From positions 55,504,036-55,568,035 of the forward strand of contig OY804579.1 of assembly GCA_963680875.1 (NCBI GenBank): a stretch of 64,000 bases of DNA, read 5' to 3'. The DNA comes from Bathymodiolus brooksi (Eukaryota; Mollusca; Bivalvia; Mytilida; Modiolidae). Position 1 is the first letter of the stretch, and the number at the start of each line of letters is the position of its first letter. The notes under the pieces are model-generated. The model was not told the DNA's origin, did not search any database, and saw only the letters and a program-made list of their open reading frames with translations. Positions 52,732-64,000 of the stretch are shown piece after piece. A program made the translations under genes and the position numbers.

Positions 52732-55471
52732 GTGAGTGTGACTTTAAAAGTTTAATTTGAATATAGTAAATGTTCTGTAAACATTTGTTAGGTTTCCATG
52801 TTATCTTTTTATTTCTATTTACGTATACTATTTCTCAATTCATATATTTAACACTGTTAATTCAGATTGCTTACCTTTCGTCGTTTCGGACTCGGTGTTA
52901 CCTGAACAAATTGCGTCGAATTAAATCTCGTGTACCTTAGAAACACCTTTCATACCCCACTGATCATTATTGATCTACATGTCGTCATTACCTAACATAG
53001 TCGTTAATGCCTTAATAACGACTACACGAAATCAGTTATTTATAACACATTGTCAATTGACATAGGATAGATTATTAGATAGCGTTATAACGAATTACAA
53101 AATATTACTATTACTAGTATTAGTCTTATTAAGAAATAGGGGGTGGGGTGGTACATTGTACATATAAAAATTCACAGGTATGCAAGAGGTAGACAGAAAT
53201 AAATGTTTGACATTGAATAGATGTCATTTAGGCTATTATGAATAAAAAAAAAACCAGTATAAATCAGATCAGACAGCTTTAAAACTATTTACTAAATTTT
53301 GGAAGGCTAAATTTGTTCTGATTTTCTTTACCAGAAGTGTCCCCACTTCTCTCTGTGAGCTCTCTGAAAGAGAAGTCACATCTCCCACTAATTTGAAAGT
53401 AGTGAAAGCCATGTATGCACTGCTGCATGTCATGTATGATATAATATTATATGTGTTTATCTTATGACTTTAGCTACATTTTTTGTCCATATTGAATAAT
53501 TTTGAATTAAACTTATTGCTTTAAGATCTAGACCTGTAGATGGGATATGAGGTCTTTGAACTTAGAATTTTTGAGTTTGAGGTCCAAATGGCTTTCAAAA
53601 GGGGCCATACATGTATGATAAATGTGTGACATTATAACTCAATGTCAATCCTAGGCCTGTGACGAAAGTTGTTGAATCATACTATCTGTTGTCGATATTT
53701 AGGTTCATATAATTGTTAAGAACTTTTTGTATGTAGTTTTGAATAACTTCATCAAAATTAACTAATAATTTCATGAAACGTGGACAGAAGCTTCTTTTTA
53801 CAAGTATAAATTTGAAAATACATTTTGTACTTTTCTTATTTTTACCCCTATTATGATAGAGATTTTTTCCCTTTTTTTTGCAAATTGTACTACATGTAGA
53901 CTGACCATGATATTTAGTTTTTTTAACTGAATAACATCAAATTGCCATATAATTTCATGAATTTTTAATAGAAACTACGTTGAGCTCTTAATATTGAACC
54001 TACATGTACCTGGGTATATATAAATCTGTTTTGTCGACAGCATTAGCTACTAGTTTTAAAATGCATTTTGATACATTGTACATGTATGATATATTGTTGA
54101 CTTCAGATTGCCCAGGGACACAAAGTGAAAGTGCTGGAAAAGTTGAAGCATGCGCAGGATGTCCAAACCAGACAATCTGTGCCAGCAGTAAACCAAAAGG
54201 GCCTGATAAAGGTAATACATGTACATGTTCTCTGAATTTTATGTTTATTTTATGATGGCAAACTGGAAAGCTTGAGTACCTGGTAGAATAAGTTAAGAGA
54301 CTTATTTTTGATGGGGTGTAAATATTATTTTGAGAATAGAATTTTTAACCTCTTCATCTTTTTGTACAGGTTGTATCATTTAAAAGTTTTAAGTCACTGC
54401 AAGTCCATGTATAGAATATTACTAGTTTATTTATAATTTGTGACAGGGATATCTTTGAGGAAACATATATGCTGCTTAAAGTCTTCATCTATTTTGCAAT
54501 AAACCTCTTTGATCTCCATCTAAACATACCATAAATAATGGAGCCCTTTCTGACTAATATCAGCAGTCTTCGCGATGAACACAGGTCCTCCGACCCAAGA
54601 CGAGTAAAACTTTGTTTGGACCAGTAAATTTTTCAGTTTTTATTTAGAACTATATAAAATAAATTCAAGAATTTGATGTGGAACAGTAAATTCAAATTTT
54701 CATTTCGAGGACTGTATCAGTACTCTCATTTTCATTACTGTACATAATGTGTGATACAAAACAGATGATTTTTGCATGCATATATAGGTACTATATTTTG
54801 TCGTTTTGTAGACTCGATTGAGTAGATAGTAATATACATACTGTCATATACAATCTTATGTACGGCTAAAATATGTTTGCCATTGCATTGTTTTCAAATG
54901 TAGATAGAGTTGGTTGGCATGTTTTTTTTAAAGAGATTATTTTTTGGCTTGGAAAATGTAAAAGTAAGCTCCTGACAACACGTTTTAAAAGCCAAGAGAA
55001 AACAGAAAACAAATTGGCAATGATCACAATTTTATTTCAAATTAGTAAGGACTGTTGATGTCTTGTTTGTTCTTCAGACTGGTTCCTAATATCTATTCCA
55101 TGTAAAAAGTAAAGAAAGAAAGAAAAATAATAAAAAAATATCTCAAATTAGATTAGTTCTTAAATCTGTCAATGGTCTTATTGCTAAATGGAAAGAGAAC
55201 CAAATTACCTGATTTTTTTTAATATTAAAATGTAATGGTTCGTCGGTTGATTGGAAACAAACATAATTTTTTTGGCCTAATTTGAAATTGCAAAAACTCT
55301 TGATGTACAATAAAAATAACATGTATTTCAATTTCAGATGTTGAAGAAATTAAAAACCGTTTATCCAATGTCAAACATAAAGTAATAATATTGTCTGGAA
55401 AAGGTGGTGTAGGGAAAAGTACATTTACAGCTCATTTAGCTCACGGACTAGCATCAGAGCAGGAAAAACAG
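52701..55471 (+). CDS. NUBP1: NUBP1/NBP35-like Fe-S scaffold P-loop NTPase, 5' part (3 exons, residues 1-90)
   Basis: Cytosolic Mrp/NBP35-type ATPase that, in the family, forms with NUBP2 the scaffold on which 4Fe-4S clusters are built before transfer to cytosolic and nuclear proteins. Exons 52701-52731, 54107-54211 and 55338-55471 join in frame to 90 residues. The N-terminal cluster motif is complete, C12-X13-C26-X2-C29-X5-C35, with the spacing of NUBP1/NBP35. A deviant Walker [10 protein letters not shown] follows at 66-74, in [20 protein letters not shown]. Exon 3 ends CAG|gtatgt in phase 0. The next exon (the IDICGPS block in the family) was not found in the 8.5 kb left, so intron 3 is long or the gene is broken by misassembly. 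No defects in the visible part. Confidence 0.92.
52732..54106 (+). other. NUBP1 intron 1
   Basis: 1.4 kb of AT-rich sequence. Nothing recognisable. Confidence 0.6.
54107..54211 (+). CDS. NUBP1: NUBP1 exon 2 (residues 11-46), 4Fe-4S cysteines
   Basis: The exon lies between CTTCAG| and G|gtaata, 105 nt. It encodes [20 protein letters not shown] then [15 protein letters not shown], holding all four N-terminal cluster cysteines. Confidence 0.93.
54212..55337 (+). other. NUBP1 intron 2
   Basis: 1.1 kb. It holds one copy of a 151-bp MITE-like repeat (54564-54714) and otherwise AT-rich sequence. Confidence 0.55.
54564..54714. mobile_element. Short MITE-like repeat, copy 1
   Basis: It begins CAGTCTTCGCGATGAACACA and ends TTTCGAGGACTG. 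It is about 85 percent identical by eye to 59319-59471. The ends form a short inverted repeat (CAGTCCTC/GAGGACTG in the better copy). Confidence 0.65.
55338..55471 (+). CDS. NUBP1: NUBP1 exon 3 (residues 46-90), P-loop
   Basis: The exon lies between ATTTCAG| and CAG|gtatgt, 134 nt. It encodes [20 protein letters not shown] then [20 protein letters not shown] then QEKQ. Confidence 0.95.
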
Positions 55472-57552
55472 GTATGTCTTAGTCTATGTCAACAAAGTAT
55501 AGCTCACTTTTATTGCTTGTTTAGATTTAGACCAAGGTCTGACATGAGGGCAAGAAAAACAGGTACATGTATGTCAGTGAAATATTGCTTATCGTATTTT
55601 GGGTAATATACATGTAGGTAAAATGATTTTACATTAAAAAGCTGCTGTTATCATTTATAAGCATATGCAAGAAAGGGCAGAAATGCCAGTTAAACATATA
55701 TAATTATAAAATTCAGCACTTTTACAGCTCCTTGAGTCCATGGAATGGAAGGTACCTTTCAGTTATTTTTTTTTAGCTCATGGTCTGACATTAAAATAAA
55801 GCTCAAAGTAGTGATGAAATGGTATCGATGCAGGAAAATTAGATACATCAAAATATAGCTTACATTAGGATTGAGGAGGCATTCCAAATGAAAGATTTAT
55901 GATATTAAACAAGCTGTAAATCTGCAGTCATTTATTTGCCACTCAAAGGAAAGAATAATGTGTATATTTTAAAAACATAGTACCTCATACATGTACTATG
56001 AATAAATTTGCACCTAAAAATAATTTTATAGGTCTATTGCTAAAACTATGGATGAACAGGTTATATTATACGAGATATATTTAGAAAAGAAAAATTACTG
56101 CTGTCAATACAGTATTTCTTTTTCTTTGTTAAATGAAAGAATTGGTATATTATGTAGCTTCTACACAATAGAACAGGTAAATGTCTAAATCAGTGTGCAC
56201 GATGATATGCACAAAATAATTATAGAGTTAATGCATATGGTATGAATTCAATGGAGATAATATAGGATTTAAAATACTGTAAAGCACTTCAAGTCTTGCT
56301 TTAAGACGTAAACATACTTGTCATTCAAATGTTGCTAAGTTATTTGTTTTACTTTCAACTTTTTAGTTGATTAAATTAAGATACATATTTTATATAAAGT
56401 TACAAATGAATTTAAGATGCATATATAAAGTTACAAATGATTTGTAGTTGAGTTTTCAAAATTATCATTTAGTGGACCTGATTTGATTAATAATTTGGGT
56501 GGGGAGGCCTGGGCACTTTGACATTTGGTGGTGGTCATGGAGAAATGTTGTTCCATTCTCTTCTCAAACTTTGACAATTGATTATTATTAGGAATGTGCT
56601 GTATTACTGTATAATAGTACTTAGCTTATTAAGTTTTATTCAACTTTTTGTCATCACATTCTGTTAGCTGAACTTCAAATGGCCATAGAAACTAAAATTG
56701 GCTGAAGTTCAAAATTAGTGTTGCCGAGTTGTCAAACATTAATACTTTGTTTTCTGTGAAATTTGTGTGATTTTGATGATTTCAATGATTATGCAAATTA
56801 ATTATATATATGTTGACAATAATTATGTTAAAATCTGGATTCTTTCCCCAACAGAATTGAGTTTATAAAAGATAATACTAAGTTTGGCATGGAAAGTCTG
56901 TTAATAGTTTTCTTTCAAAATTTGCATCACTATGACAACCATATCCTTTATCAAAAATGAATACCATTGTCATTGATTACATGACTGTAAATTTATATCT
57001 TCATCCAACTGAGAGTAATATTCCTGTTATAACAGCTGAAGCAGATGAGAGATTATTGTTTAATATGCCACATGTTTTATAGAATTTTGCTCAATTTATA
57101 TATTTTTTTTAATTATCTTATAATCTTAATGTACTCAGTAAATTTGATTCAAAGCACACTGCAAATTTTGTAATTGAAATTTGCATTTCATAGTAAATCC
57201 AGGGTTAAAAAAAAAAGGGGGGGGGGAGGGCATAACATAGATTTTCAATATTTATGATATTAATATAATTTTATAGACAGAAATAAGATGTAAAATATTA
57301 TAGTGTAATCAGTTTCAATATATCAGAATATATGTACATGTAACCTGGTCTTTGATTATATAATTTTTTGTACATGCAAGAGGCTTTAGAGGGGTAGAAA
57401 TGTGAGGTTTGTGGATCAATTCTATCTTGTTCTGTATCGAATACAAATTAATTTTATATTCTTAGACAAGGTATGTATATTCTGTTAATCCTGCAGCATT
57501 GAATCCATCAAAATTGAATAAAAACAGTCAATTTTCAGTAGAAGACGCAGCC

Positions 57553-57575
57553 ATGTCAAAAAACGACGAAACACC
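57553..57575 (+). other. Possible first coding exon of another gene
   Basis: GACGCAGCCATGTCAAAAAA has a good initiation context. The frame MSKNDETP runs straight into CC|GTAAGT, a consensus donor. The region just upstream is less AT-rich than its surroundings. No product can be named; the rest would lie to the right or be nested in the NUBP1 intron. Confidence 0.25.
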
Positions 57576-57716
57576 GTAAGTGAAATTCCAAGGTTTCATA
57601 TTGTGATACCATATAGTAAAAAGTGATACAGGTTTTGTATATACTGTCTTGATCAGTGACTGTTTTAAATATTAATACAGTCAATGTATTTCAGGTTTTA
57701 TAGAGTAACCAGTTTA

Positions 57717-57890
57717 GTCACACCTGTTTTATGTGACCTTCCATTGGAACATTGAAATATGGTCACATAACACAGGTGGTTGCTTAATACAGATTAATTA
57801 ATATAAAATGCACTGCAAAGGGAAATAGAATTGAAGGTCATCTATACAAGTAATTGCTTAATAGAGGTGGTAACTAAAGCAGGTTTGACT
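57717..57890. mobile_element. Decayed MITE, relative of 47140-47410
   Basis: AGTCACACCTGT at the left and GCAGGTTTGACT at the right are imperfect inverted ends. Internal CATAACACAGGTGGTTGCTT and AATAGAGGTGG blocks resemble the 47140 element (TTATAAGG, AGGTGACC). Confidence 0.45.
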
Positions 57891-59318
57891 CACTGCACTT
57901 TAAATTTGTTCTGCTTTGTTCTTTTAATGATTTTTCTCAAATTTTAAGTAAAATGAACTTAAAATTAAACTTTTAGTGTAGTTATAAGTTATAGAATTGA
58001 AGTGTTTATATTGATTTAAAAACATGGGGTTTAACTGCTGTCTCGATGGTCAAGTTTTTATCCCTTTTTACATGTTAGATATATTTATTGATGTGAAATA
58101 TTTTCTATTAAAGATATTTTTCACAATGCTATAAAAGATAATCTGGTTAATCAGTTTCATTAATTTCTCCTACACTAAACATTAGCTGTTATAGTGGATT
58201 AAATGGATTTTATAGGTGATAATTATCAGGTATTATCTTAGGCGCTATTTGTATAGTTTCTACTGGTAAACATAAGTTCGTGATTGGGATGTAGTATTAG
58301 TAAAGTACTTGAATTTCCCCTTAAATCATAGAGATGTGTTCAAATATTTATACCATGTTTTATCAGTTAAGATTTTCAACAGACAATAGTTGATTTATTG
58401 ACCCAGGGTAGATAATCAATATCATTATTGACGAAAAATTGTTCTTAATTGATCAATTAACTGGTGAACAAGCAGTAAAACCAGCCGCTGTCTAAAAGAA
58501 ATTTATCGTGTCTTTAAAAAAAAACGATGGTGTGCATTTGATTTTATTCTGAACAATTTGTGGAAGTTAATATTTAATTGTTAAAATAAAATGAAAGGTG
58601 AGATGATGAAAAGAAATGGAATGAAGATCAATTGACGGACTTGTCATTTCACTATAAGAACAAGAGAATCAACTTACCACTTGTGATCAAACAGTGTAAA
58701 GTGACAGCCACCTACATCTACCTTTAAAACTCTAACGTCCGGTATACCCTATCAACAATACTTAGTACCATGACAACATTCTACCCATAAGGCAGTTGTC
58801 CCAATAAACTAATCCATAGGTAAAACGACATTGAATTCAGTATTGTTAGGAGTTGATTGCTTCAGTGCTCATTTAAAGCTGTAACGGTTTATGTTTCAAT
58901 TCTTTTGAAGTTCAGTATTTAAACTAACTGTTTAGATTAAGAAAATTTTATTATATATATATCTATTATTTTGCTTTTCAATTAATTTGAATTCAAATAT
59001 AAATTGCTATCTTAAAAATGATTGTCTTATTAATTTTATACCATTACAGAGTTGTACTTTTATGGAAGGATTTTTAAAACGCATGAAAATGGATTAGGAT
59101 TTACTTTCCGTTTATATTGATTTTTATGAATGAATGACTGCTGAAAATCTTTTATTAAATCTTAAAAGCTTATTAACTAGATTTGGATTTGAAGAAATTT
59201 TAGGAATTGAAACAGGTTTTAAAATGATGGGGTCAGTTAATTTTCAAATTAATTGTCCTTAATGTTGGACAGAATAAATATCTAATTCAATTACAAAATT
59301 ATATTTGCTGGTCTGTTT

Positions 59319-59471
59319 CAGTCCTCACGATAAGCACAGGTTCTCTCGGCCCAAGACCAGTAAAACTTTGTTCAGACCAGTAAATTTTTCAGTTTTTTTC
59401 AAGAACTATATAAAAATAAATTCAAGAATTTGATTCGGACCAGTAAATTCAAATTTTCGTTTTGAGGACTG
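59319..59471. mobile_element. Short MITE-like repeat, copy 2
   Basis: CAGTCCTCACGATAAGCACA to TTTTGAGGACTG, with 8-bp inverted ends CAGTCCTC/GAGGACTG. It shares the internal ACCAGTAAATTTTTCAGTTT and AAATTCAAGAATTTGAT blocks with 54564-54714. Confidence 0.7.
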
Positions 59472-59636
59472 CTGTTTGACTGTAGACTGGTCAAGGGAGA
59501 AATTTCCGGGACTATAATGCATTGATAGTTCCTAAATTGACTCCTACTAAAAATTCAGTATTTTTATTCTGCTCTCGTAACTTGTTTACTAGTTATATTT
59601 TTTCTCCAAATGCATGTTTTCTCAATATTCTCCAAT

Positions 59637-59920
59637 TGCATCGGTGGTGTAATAGTTAGTGTGCTCGCCTTGAGTGTGGTAGATCATGGGTTCAAATTCC
59701 GGGTCAAACCAAAACTATGAAATTGTTATTTGTTGCTTCTCCGATAAGCATGCAGCACAATGTGTATGAATGGAGCAACATGTCTATCCATGGACTGTTG
59801 TTTCAGTAAGCTAGCACTATAAAAATTCAACTAAGTGTGTTGGTCTAGTATACAGTGGACTTCATCATCATCTCATTGAAAATTAACTTGTTCTTGCCAT
59901 CATATAGCTGAAAAATCAGC
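59637..59920 (+). mobile_element. tRNA-derived SINE, first family
   Basis: The head is TGCATCGGTGGTGTAATAGT with a degraded B box (GGGTTCAAATTCC). The body block CTAAGTGTGTTGGTCTAGTA is shared with the copies at 9002 and 62438. The tail is truncated after ATATAGCTGAAAAATC. Confidence 0.75.
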
Positions 59921-60104
59921 ATATATTTCATGCATAATCAGTATTAGAAAAAGTTTAACAATTTATAAAAAAAAGTTATACAGAAATGAGGGACAACTGG
60001 GACCACAGATTTGACCACTATTAGGAAAGTATGGAGGGTTGGGTAGGGAAAAATTTACCAGATACCCTTTTGTAGTGGCTGCAATACTCTTGCTCTTTTA
60101 TGGG

Positions 60105-60380
60105 CCCGGGTGGCTCAATGAGTTATGTCGTTGGATCTAACAGCTCATACAAGCCTATCACCAATACAGTGTGGGTTTGCACCCAGCTTTGTAAATTACA
60201 AAAAAAGGTGCACTCGACTCGCAGCCGCAAGTGATAAAGTTTACCAGTTGCTTGCCGAGGGTCGGTGGTTCTCTCCGGGTACTCCGGCTTCCTCCACCAC
60301 TAAAACTGGTCGCCATGATATAGCTGAAATATTGCTGAAAGTGGCGTTAAACACAAAATTCAAAAAATTCATTCATTCAT
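60105..60380 (+). mobile_element. tRNA-like-headed SINE, second family, with distinct head
   Basis: It begins GGCCCGGGTGGCTCAATGAG and has GGTCGGTGGTTCTCTCCGGG, CTTCCTCCACCACTAAAACT and the tail CATGATATAGCTGAAATATT plus GGCGTTAAACAC, ending in (ATTC)n. The 5' head differs from that at 26895, suggesting a subfamily. Confidence 0.75.
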
Positions 60381-61585
60381 TCTTGCTCTTTTAAATCAAA
60401 TCTACAAAAGGGGTCTGTAATGTGCAAGGAGTGTGTCCCAAACACTTCATCCACTATAGTACATGGTCAGGCTTTCCGTCTCATTACCTGACACCCCCCC
60501 TCTTTGAGAGGGCATCCTCTATCTACCATCTGGTGACATACTGGGTAGCTCTGTAAGTTGAGATTTGGATATAATGACAACTTTACTGGTTGTTCATTCA
60601 TATATAATTTTTGTATATGTTCCTTTTGGAGAAAGTAGTGTCCTGTAAGATTGTAATACATGTATAGCATTATTTTCTGCATTGAGATCTTTTTGATTGC
60701 ACCATTTTTGTTGTTTTTGCAGTTGTTGATTAAAATGGACCTTAAATGAATGGGTTTGTTACCATTTTTCCTTCTTTGTATCAAGTTAATCATGATGTTA
60801 TTTCTTTGGAGAAAATTGGATGAGATGTGGAAATAGCCATAAATAATTGATAGAAACATAAGTTTATCATCCTATGAAATGTTTATCAAACCTAACAGTG
60901 CATTAACTGTGAAATTAGAAATCTTTATTAGGTATAAACTGGAATGTTTGTTTTTATATTATATTGTGAAGGAGTTGAAAAGTTATGTATCGATTTGACA
61001 AAGAGGAAATCGGTTAAGCACTCCTATTTTATGCAGTCATTGAAAGTTTATTTATTTAATACTGATAATTTATAAGTTAACTTACTTTTTGATTTAATGA
61101 AGAACTAAAATCATTTTTTATGTAACATAAATTATACATATATTGGGCAGTCATGTAAGGACAATATTTTAATTTCATTTTTATGTATGACACATTTATA
61201 AAGATTATACAAATGCATATAATAATCTTAAATAATAAGTCTGTATTTGTTTGAATATAAAATTTGTTTAGCACAAAATTAGTTAACAATAATAGCAGTA
61301 AATTAAGACTCCCAGACGAAGTGGGAGATTTAAAGTTTTTGTACAATAATTTCGTTCTTTCTTTTTAAAATTGTATTCATTTGAAATAATAACTTTTGCT
61401 TCAGATTTTGCATTTAAAATTAAGGCTTTTATATTCAAAAGTAATTTCTATTTTACTATATGTAACATCTAGATAGATTTATAATTTGTAGACAATTTGA
61501 TTTGTTCTTTTAATCAACTCCCTTGACTTGATTTTCTTATTTAACACAATAATACTAAGGTAGTAATATCAAAATACAGTCAAGC

Positions 61586-62424
61586 TTGTATAAAGAGGTC
61601 AAATGTAATTCTAACCTATAAACATCATACAAGTAAACATTATTTTACAAGAGTCGGATGACATATACCCTTTTTTCACTTGTATAAAGAGGTCAAATAT
61701 AATTCTAACCTATAAACATCATACAAGTAAACATTATTTTACAAGAGTCGGATGACATATACCCTTTTTTCACTTGTATAAAGAGGTCAAATGTAACTCT
61801 AACCTATAAACATCATACAAGTAAACATTATTTTACAAGAGTCGGATGACATATACCCTTTTTTCACTTGTATAAAGAGGTCAAATGTAACTCTAACCTA
61901 TAAACATCATACAAGTAAACATTATTTTACAAGAGTCGGATGACATATACCCTTTTTTCACTTGTATAAAGAGGTCAAATGTAACTCTAACCTATAAACA
62001 TCATACAAGTAAACATTATTTTACAAGAGTCGGATGACATATACCCTTTTTTCACTTGTATAAAGAGGTCAAATGTAACTCTAACCTATAAACATCATAC
62101 AAGTAAACATTATTTTACAAGAGTCGGATGACATATCCTTTTTTCACTTGTATAAAGAGGTCAAATATAATTCTAACCTATAAACATCATACAAGTAAAC
62201 ATTATTTTACAAGAGTCGGATGACATATACCCTTTTTTCACTTGTATAAAGAGGTCAAATGTAACTCTAACCTATAAACATCATACAAGTAAACATTATT
62301 TTACAAGAGTCGGATGACATATACCCTTTTTTCACTTGTATAAAGAGGTCAAATGTAACTCTAACCTATAAACATCATACAAGGAAACATTATTTTACAA
62401 GAGTCTGATGACATATACTATTTT
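61586..62424. repeat. 94-bp tandem repeat, 9 copies
   Basis: The unit begins TTGTATAAAGAGGTCAAATG and ends ATATACCCTTTTTTCAC. Starts at 61586, 61680, 61774, 61868, 61962 and 62056 are exactly 94 bp apart, then one unit is 2 bp short. Copies are nearly identical (mainly AATTCT against AACTCT). The array is preceded by ACAGTCAAGCTTG, similar to the CAGTCAAACCTG MITE end, and is followed at once by a SINE. Confidence 0.95.
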
Positions 62425-62437
62425 TCAAATCTACAAA

Positions 62438-62758
62438 CCGCATCGGTGGTGTAATTGTTAGCGTGCTCACCTTGTGTATGGGATTGGGTCAAACCAAAGA
62501 CTATAACATTGTTATTTGTTGCTTCTCCGCTAAGAAAGAGCAAAGACTGGTTGGCTCGGAATTAGGATAATGTGTCCGAGTGGGGAGGAGACATGTCCAT
62601 CTGCAGAATGTTGTTTCAGTGAGCTAACACTGAAAATCCAACTAAGCGTGTTGGTCTAGTACAAAGCGGACCTCATCTCATTAAAAATTGATTTGTTCTT
62701 GCCATAATATACCTGAAAAATTGCTGAGTTGGCATTGAACAACAATCACTTACACTCA
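62438..62758 (+). mobile_element. tRNA-derived SINE, first family, flanked by 14-bp duplication
   Basis: Head GCATCGGTGGTGTAATTGTT, with part of the B-box region deleted. It has body and tail as in the copy at 9002 (GAAAAATTGCTGAGTTGGCA). The flanks TTCAAATCTACAAA (62424-62437) and TTCAAATATACAAA (62759-62772) form a 14-bp direct repeat with one mismatch. Confidence 0.8.
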
Positions 62759-62772
62759 TTCAAATATACAAA

Positions 62773-63010
62773 GGGGACTTGGTGGACGAGGGGTTAAGTC
62801 ATTCATTTTTGACCACCTGCCTAACACCGCTGACGTGGGTTCAAGCCCTATTATACACGTTAAATGTTAAGATTTCCAGATGCCTACTAAAGACTAGGGT
62901 TTTGTCAGTCAGTTCATTGTAACTTATATCCTCAGTAAATCTTAACTAGTCATGATACAGCTGAAAAATTGCTGAAAGTGACGATAAACACCATTCACCA
63001 ACCAACCAAC
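62773..63010 (+). mobile_element. SINE-like element with different head
   Basis: It begins GGGGACTTGGTGGACGAGGG, has a B-box-like GTGGGTTCAAGCCC and ends in CATGATACAGCTGAAAAATT then (CAAC)n. The head is tRNA-like but different from both other families. Confidence 0.55.
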
Positions 63011-63034
63011 CAAAGGTACAACTTGCTATTCTTT

Positions 63035-63150
63035 AATAATAAAAACGTAGATATTTATAATTTAGTGCACACAACGTGTTTCTAGAATAACCTTCATAAG
63101 GTATGCTCAAAGTCAAAAGGTAATGAAAACCCAAATAGTTTAAAATCTTC
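63035..63150 (+). repeat. Dispersed repeat block, third copy in the window
   Basis: AAACGTAGATATTTATAATT, AACCTTCATAAGG and CTCAAAGTCAAAAGG align with 35535-35640 (+) and with the reverse complement of 42870-42960. Nature unknown. Confidence 0.55.
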
Positions 63151-63267
63151 TGGAGCAAGAAAACCAACAGGCCTAAACAGAATAGCCAAAATCAGCTAAA
63201 GTCACCTATAGGTATATAATGTGTATGCCTGAGGGAGGAGATCTTTGGTTTTCAAGGGTAGGGGGTA

Positions 63268-63445
63268 GGGTCATGGTGTTTAACACCACAATCAGTTATA
63301 TCGTGGCGGTCAGTTTTATTGATGGAGGAAACCGAAGTACCCTTAGAAAACCACTGACCTGTCGCAAGTCACTGACAAACTTTATCACATAATGTTGTAT
63401 TGAGTACACCTTGCCTGAGGCAGATTCGAGCTCACAATGTTAGTT
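63268..63445 (-). mobile_element. tRNA-like-headed SINE, second family, minus orientation, 5'-truncated
   Basis: Its plus-strand reading begins TGGTGTTTAACACCACAATC and passes through the usual body (GTCAGTTTTATTGATGGAGG, ACCACTGACCTGTCGCAAG) to GATTCGAGCTCACAATG. It lacks the outer head. Confidence 0.7.
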
Positions 63446-64000
63446 AGTTTTAAATGAAATATGTAGCTCAACTTAAATTAAAAATGTTTCCAGTCAATAC
63501 CAAATAATGTTACTGTATTACTGATAATGATTATAAATACAGTTTGTTTCCTAGATGCAAAGGTATAAAACTGATCAAATTTCATTAATTGTATTGTTTA
63601 CTTTCAATTAACGGCCAATTATGTTTTAACGTGTATGTAAGTGTCCCTTGCATGTCACTATATTGTTCTAATGGACTCTATTCTCCCTTAATTATATACA
63701 TAAAACCCAGGAATAATGGTAAATTAATTTACAGGTAGTGTAATTAAACACACCTGTATTGTATTGATTATATACTAATTAAAGACCCCAGGTCATTTCA
63801 GTCATGCATTTTTTACAGTTAAGCTGTATAATTCTATGGAGTTGTTTTATTATTAATGACCAATAATGAATAATGAAAAACCTTGAAATTGTTATAGGCT
63901 TGAAAATGCCATACAAGTAATTCCCTTTTGTACATGTTCTAATAGTGATTTTTTTTCAAATGTTACAAATAATAATTAAACTTGTATTGTTAAGACTTCA

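Larger units (their letters stand above)
55472..64000 (+). other. NUBP1 intron 3 (part), repeat-rich, runs to window end
   Basis: No further NUBP1 exon was found. Contents: degenerate echoes of the exon 3 end (55,522-55,595 and 55,776-55,870), a possible unrelated first exon (57553-57575), a decayed MITE (57,717-57,890), a MITE (59319-59471), SINEs at 59637, 60105, 62438, 62773 and 63268, a 94-bp array (61586-62424) and a dispersed repeat (63035-63150). Stretches 55,870-57,450, 57,900-59,300 and 60,400-61,570 are AT-rich with nothing recognisable. Confidence 0.55.

Noticed and set aside
55472..55606. Continuation of the NUBP1 reading frame past exon 3
   Set aside because: Similarity ends exactly at CAG|gtatgt, so the rest is intron read-through.

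Overview
The window is nuclear DNA of a metazoan, most likely a marine bivalve close to mussels. It is AT-rich and intron-rich, with GT-AG introns and short exons. It is crowded with tRNA-headed SINEs, MITE-like foldbacks and minisatellites. One dispersed repeat (about 41,300-41,460) looks like a very common bivalve repeat. The organism call rests on repeat flavour and gene content, not on a database search. A 200-N gap sits at 33,483-33,682.

Layout. (1) 1-6,310 is a satellite of 33-bp and 44-bp variants of one unit, organised into a higher-order repeat of about 3,780 bp. (2) 6,977-17,510 (+) is a complete seven-exon galactokinase gene (GALK1-like copy A, 394 aa). (3) 18,913-22,860 is a 57-bp satellite of about 69 units. 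It is followed by a decayed tyrosine-recombinase retrotransposon with an SGNH-hydrolase ORF (about 22,950-24,660). (4) 24,937-39,127 (+) is a second complete seven-exon galactokinase gene (copy B, 392 aa). It has the same intron phases and almost the same exon lengths, so it is a tandem duplicate. Its intron 1 holds a minisatellite grown from the gene's own exon 1/intron 1 junction. Its intron 4 holds a nest of transposons and the assembly gap. (5) 39,128-44,056 is intergenic and holds MITEs and a dead hAT transposase. (6) 44,057-52,582 (-) is a complete seven-exon tektin-3-like gene (532 aa). (7) 52,701 to the right edge (+) is the 5' part of a NUBP1/NBP35-like gene. Three coding exons are visible; the rest lies beyond the window. 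Its start codon is only 118 bp from the divergent tektin-3 start, so the two probably share a promoter.

Roles. The two galactokinases would both make galactose-1-phosphate for the Leloir pathway. Tektin-3 is a structural filament protein of the ciliary and flagellar doublet microtubule. NUBP1 is a cytosolic iron-sulfur scaffold P-loop NTPase. Apart from the duplication and the shared promoter, nothing suggests these genes work together. No tRNA or rRNA genes, CRISPR arrays or prokaryotic features are present. The tRNA-like segments are SINE heads.

The most unusual feature is the amplified exon/intron junction of galactokinase copy B (about 25,060-26,430): about 24 copies of a 56-bp unit, many still carrying the splice-donor motif. 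Other points of interest are the 3.78-kb higher-order satellite, a terminal-inverted-repeat element carrying a multi-broken gene inside an 85-bp tandem array, and a cysteine-protease remnant beside the gap.
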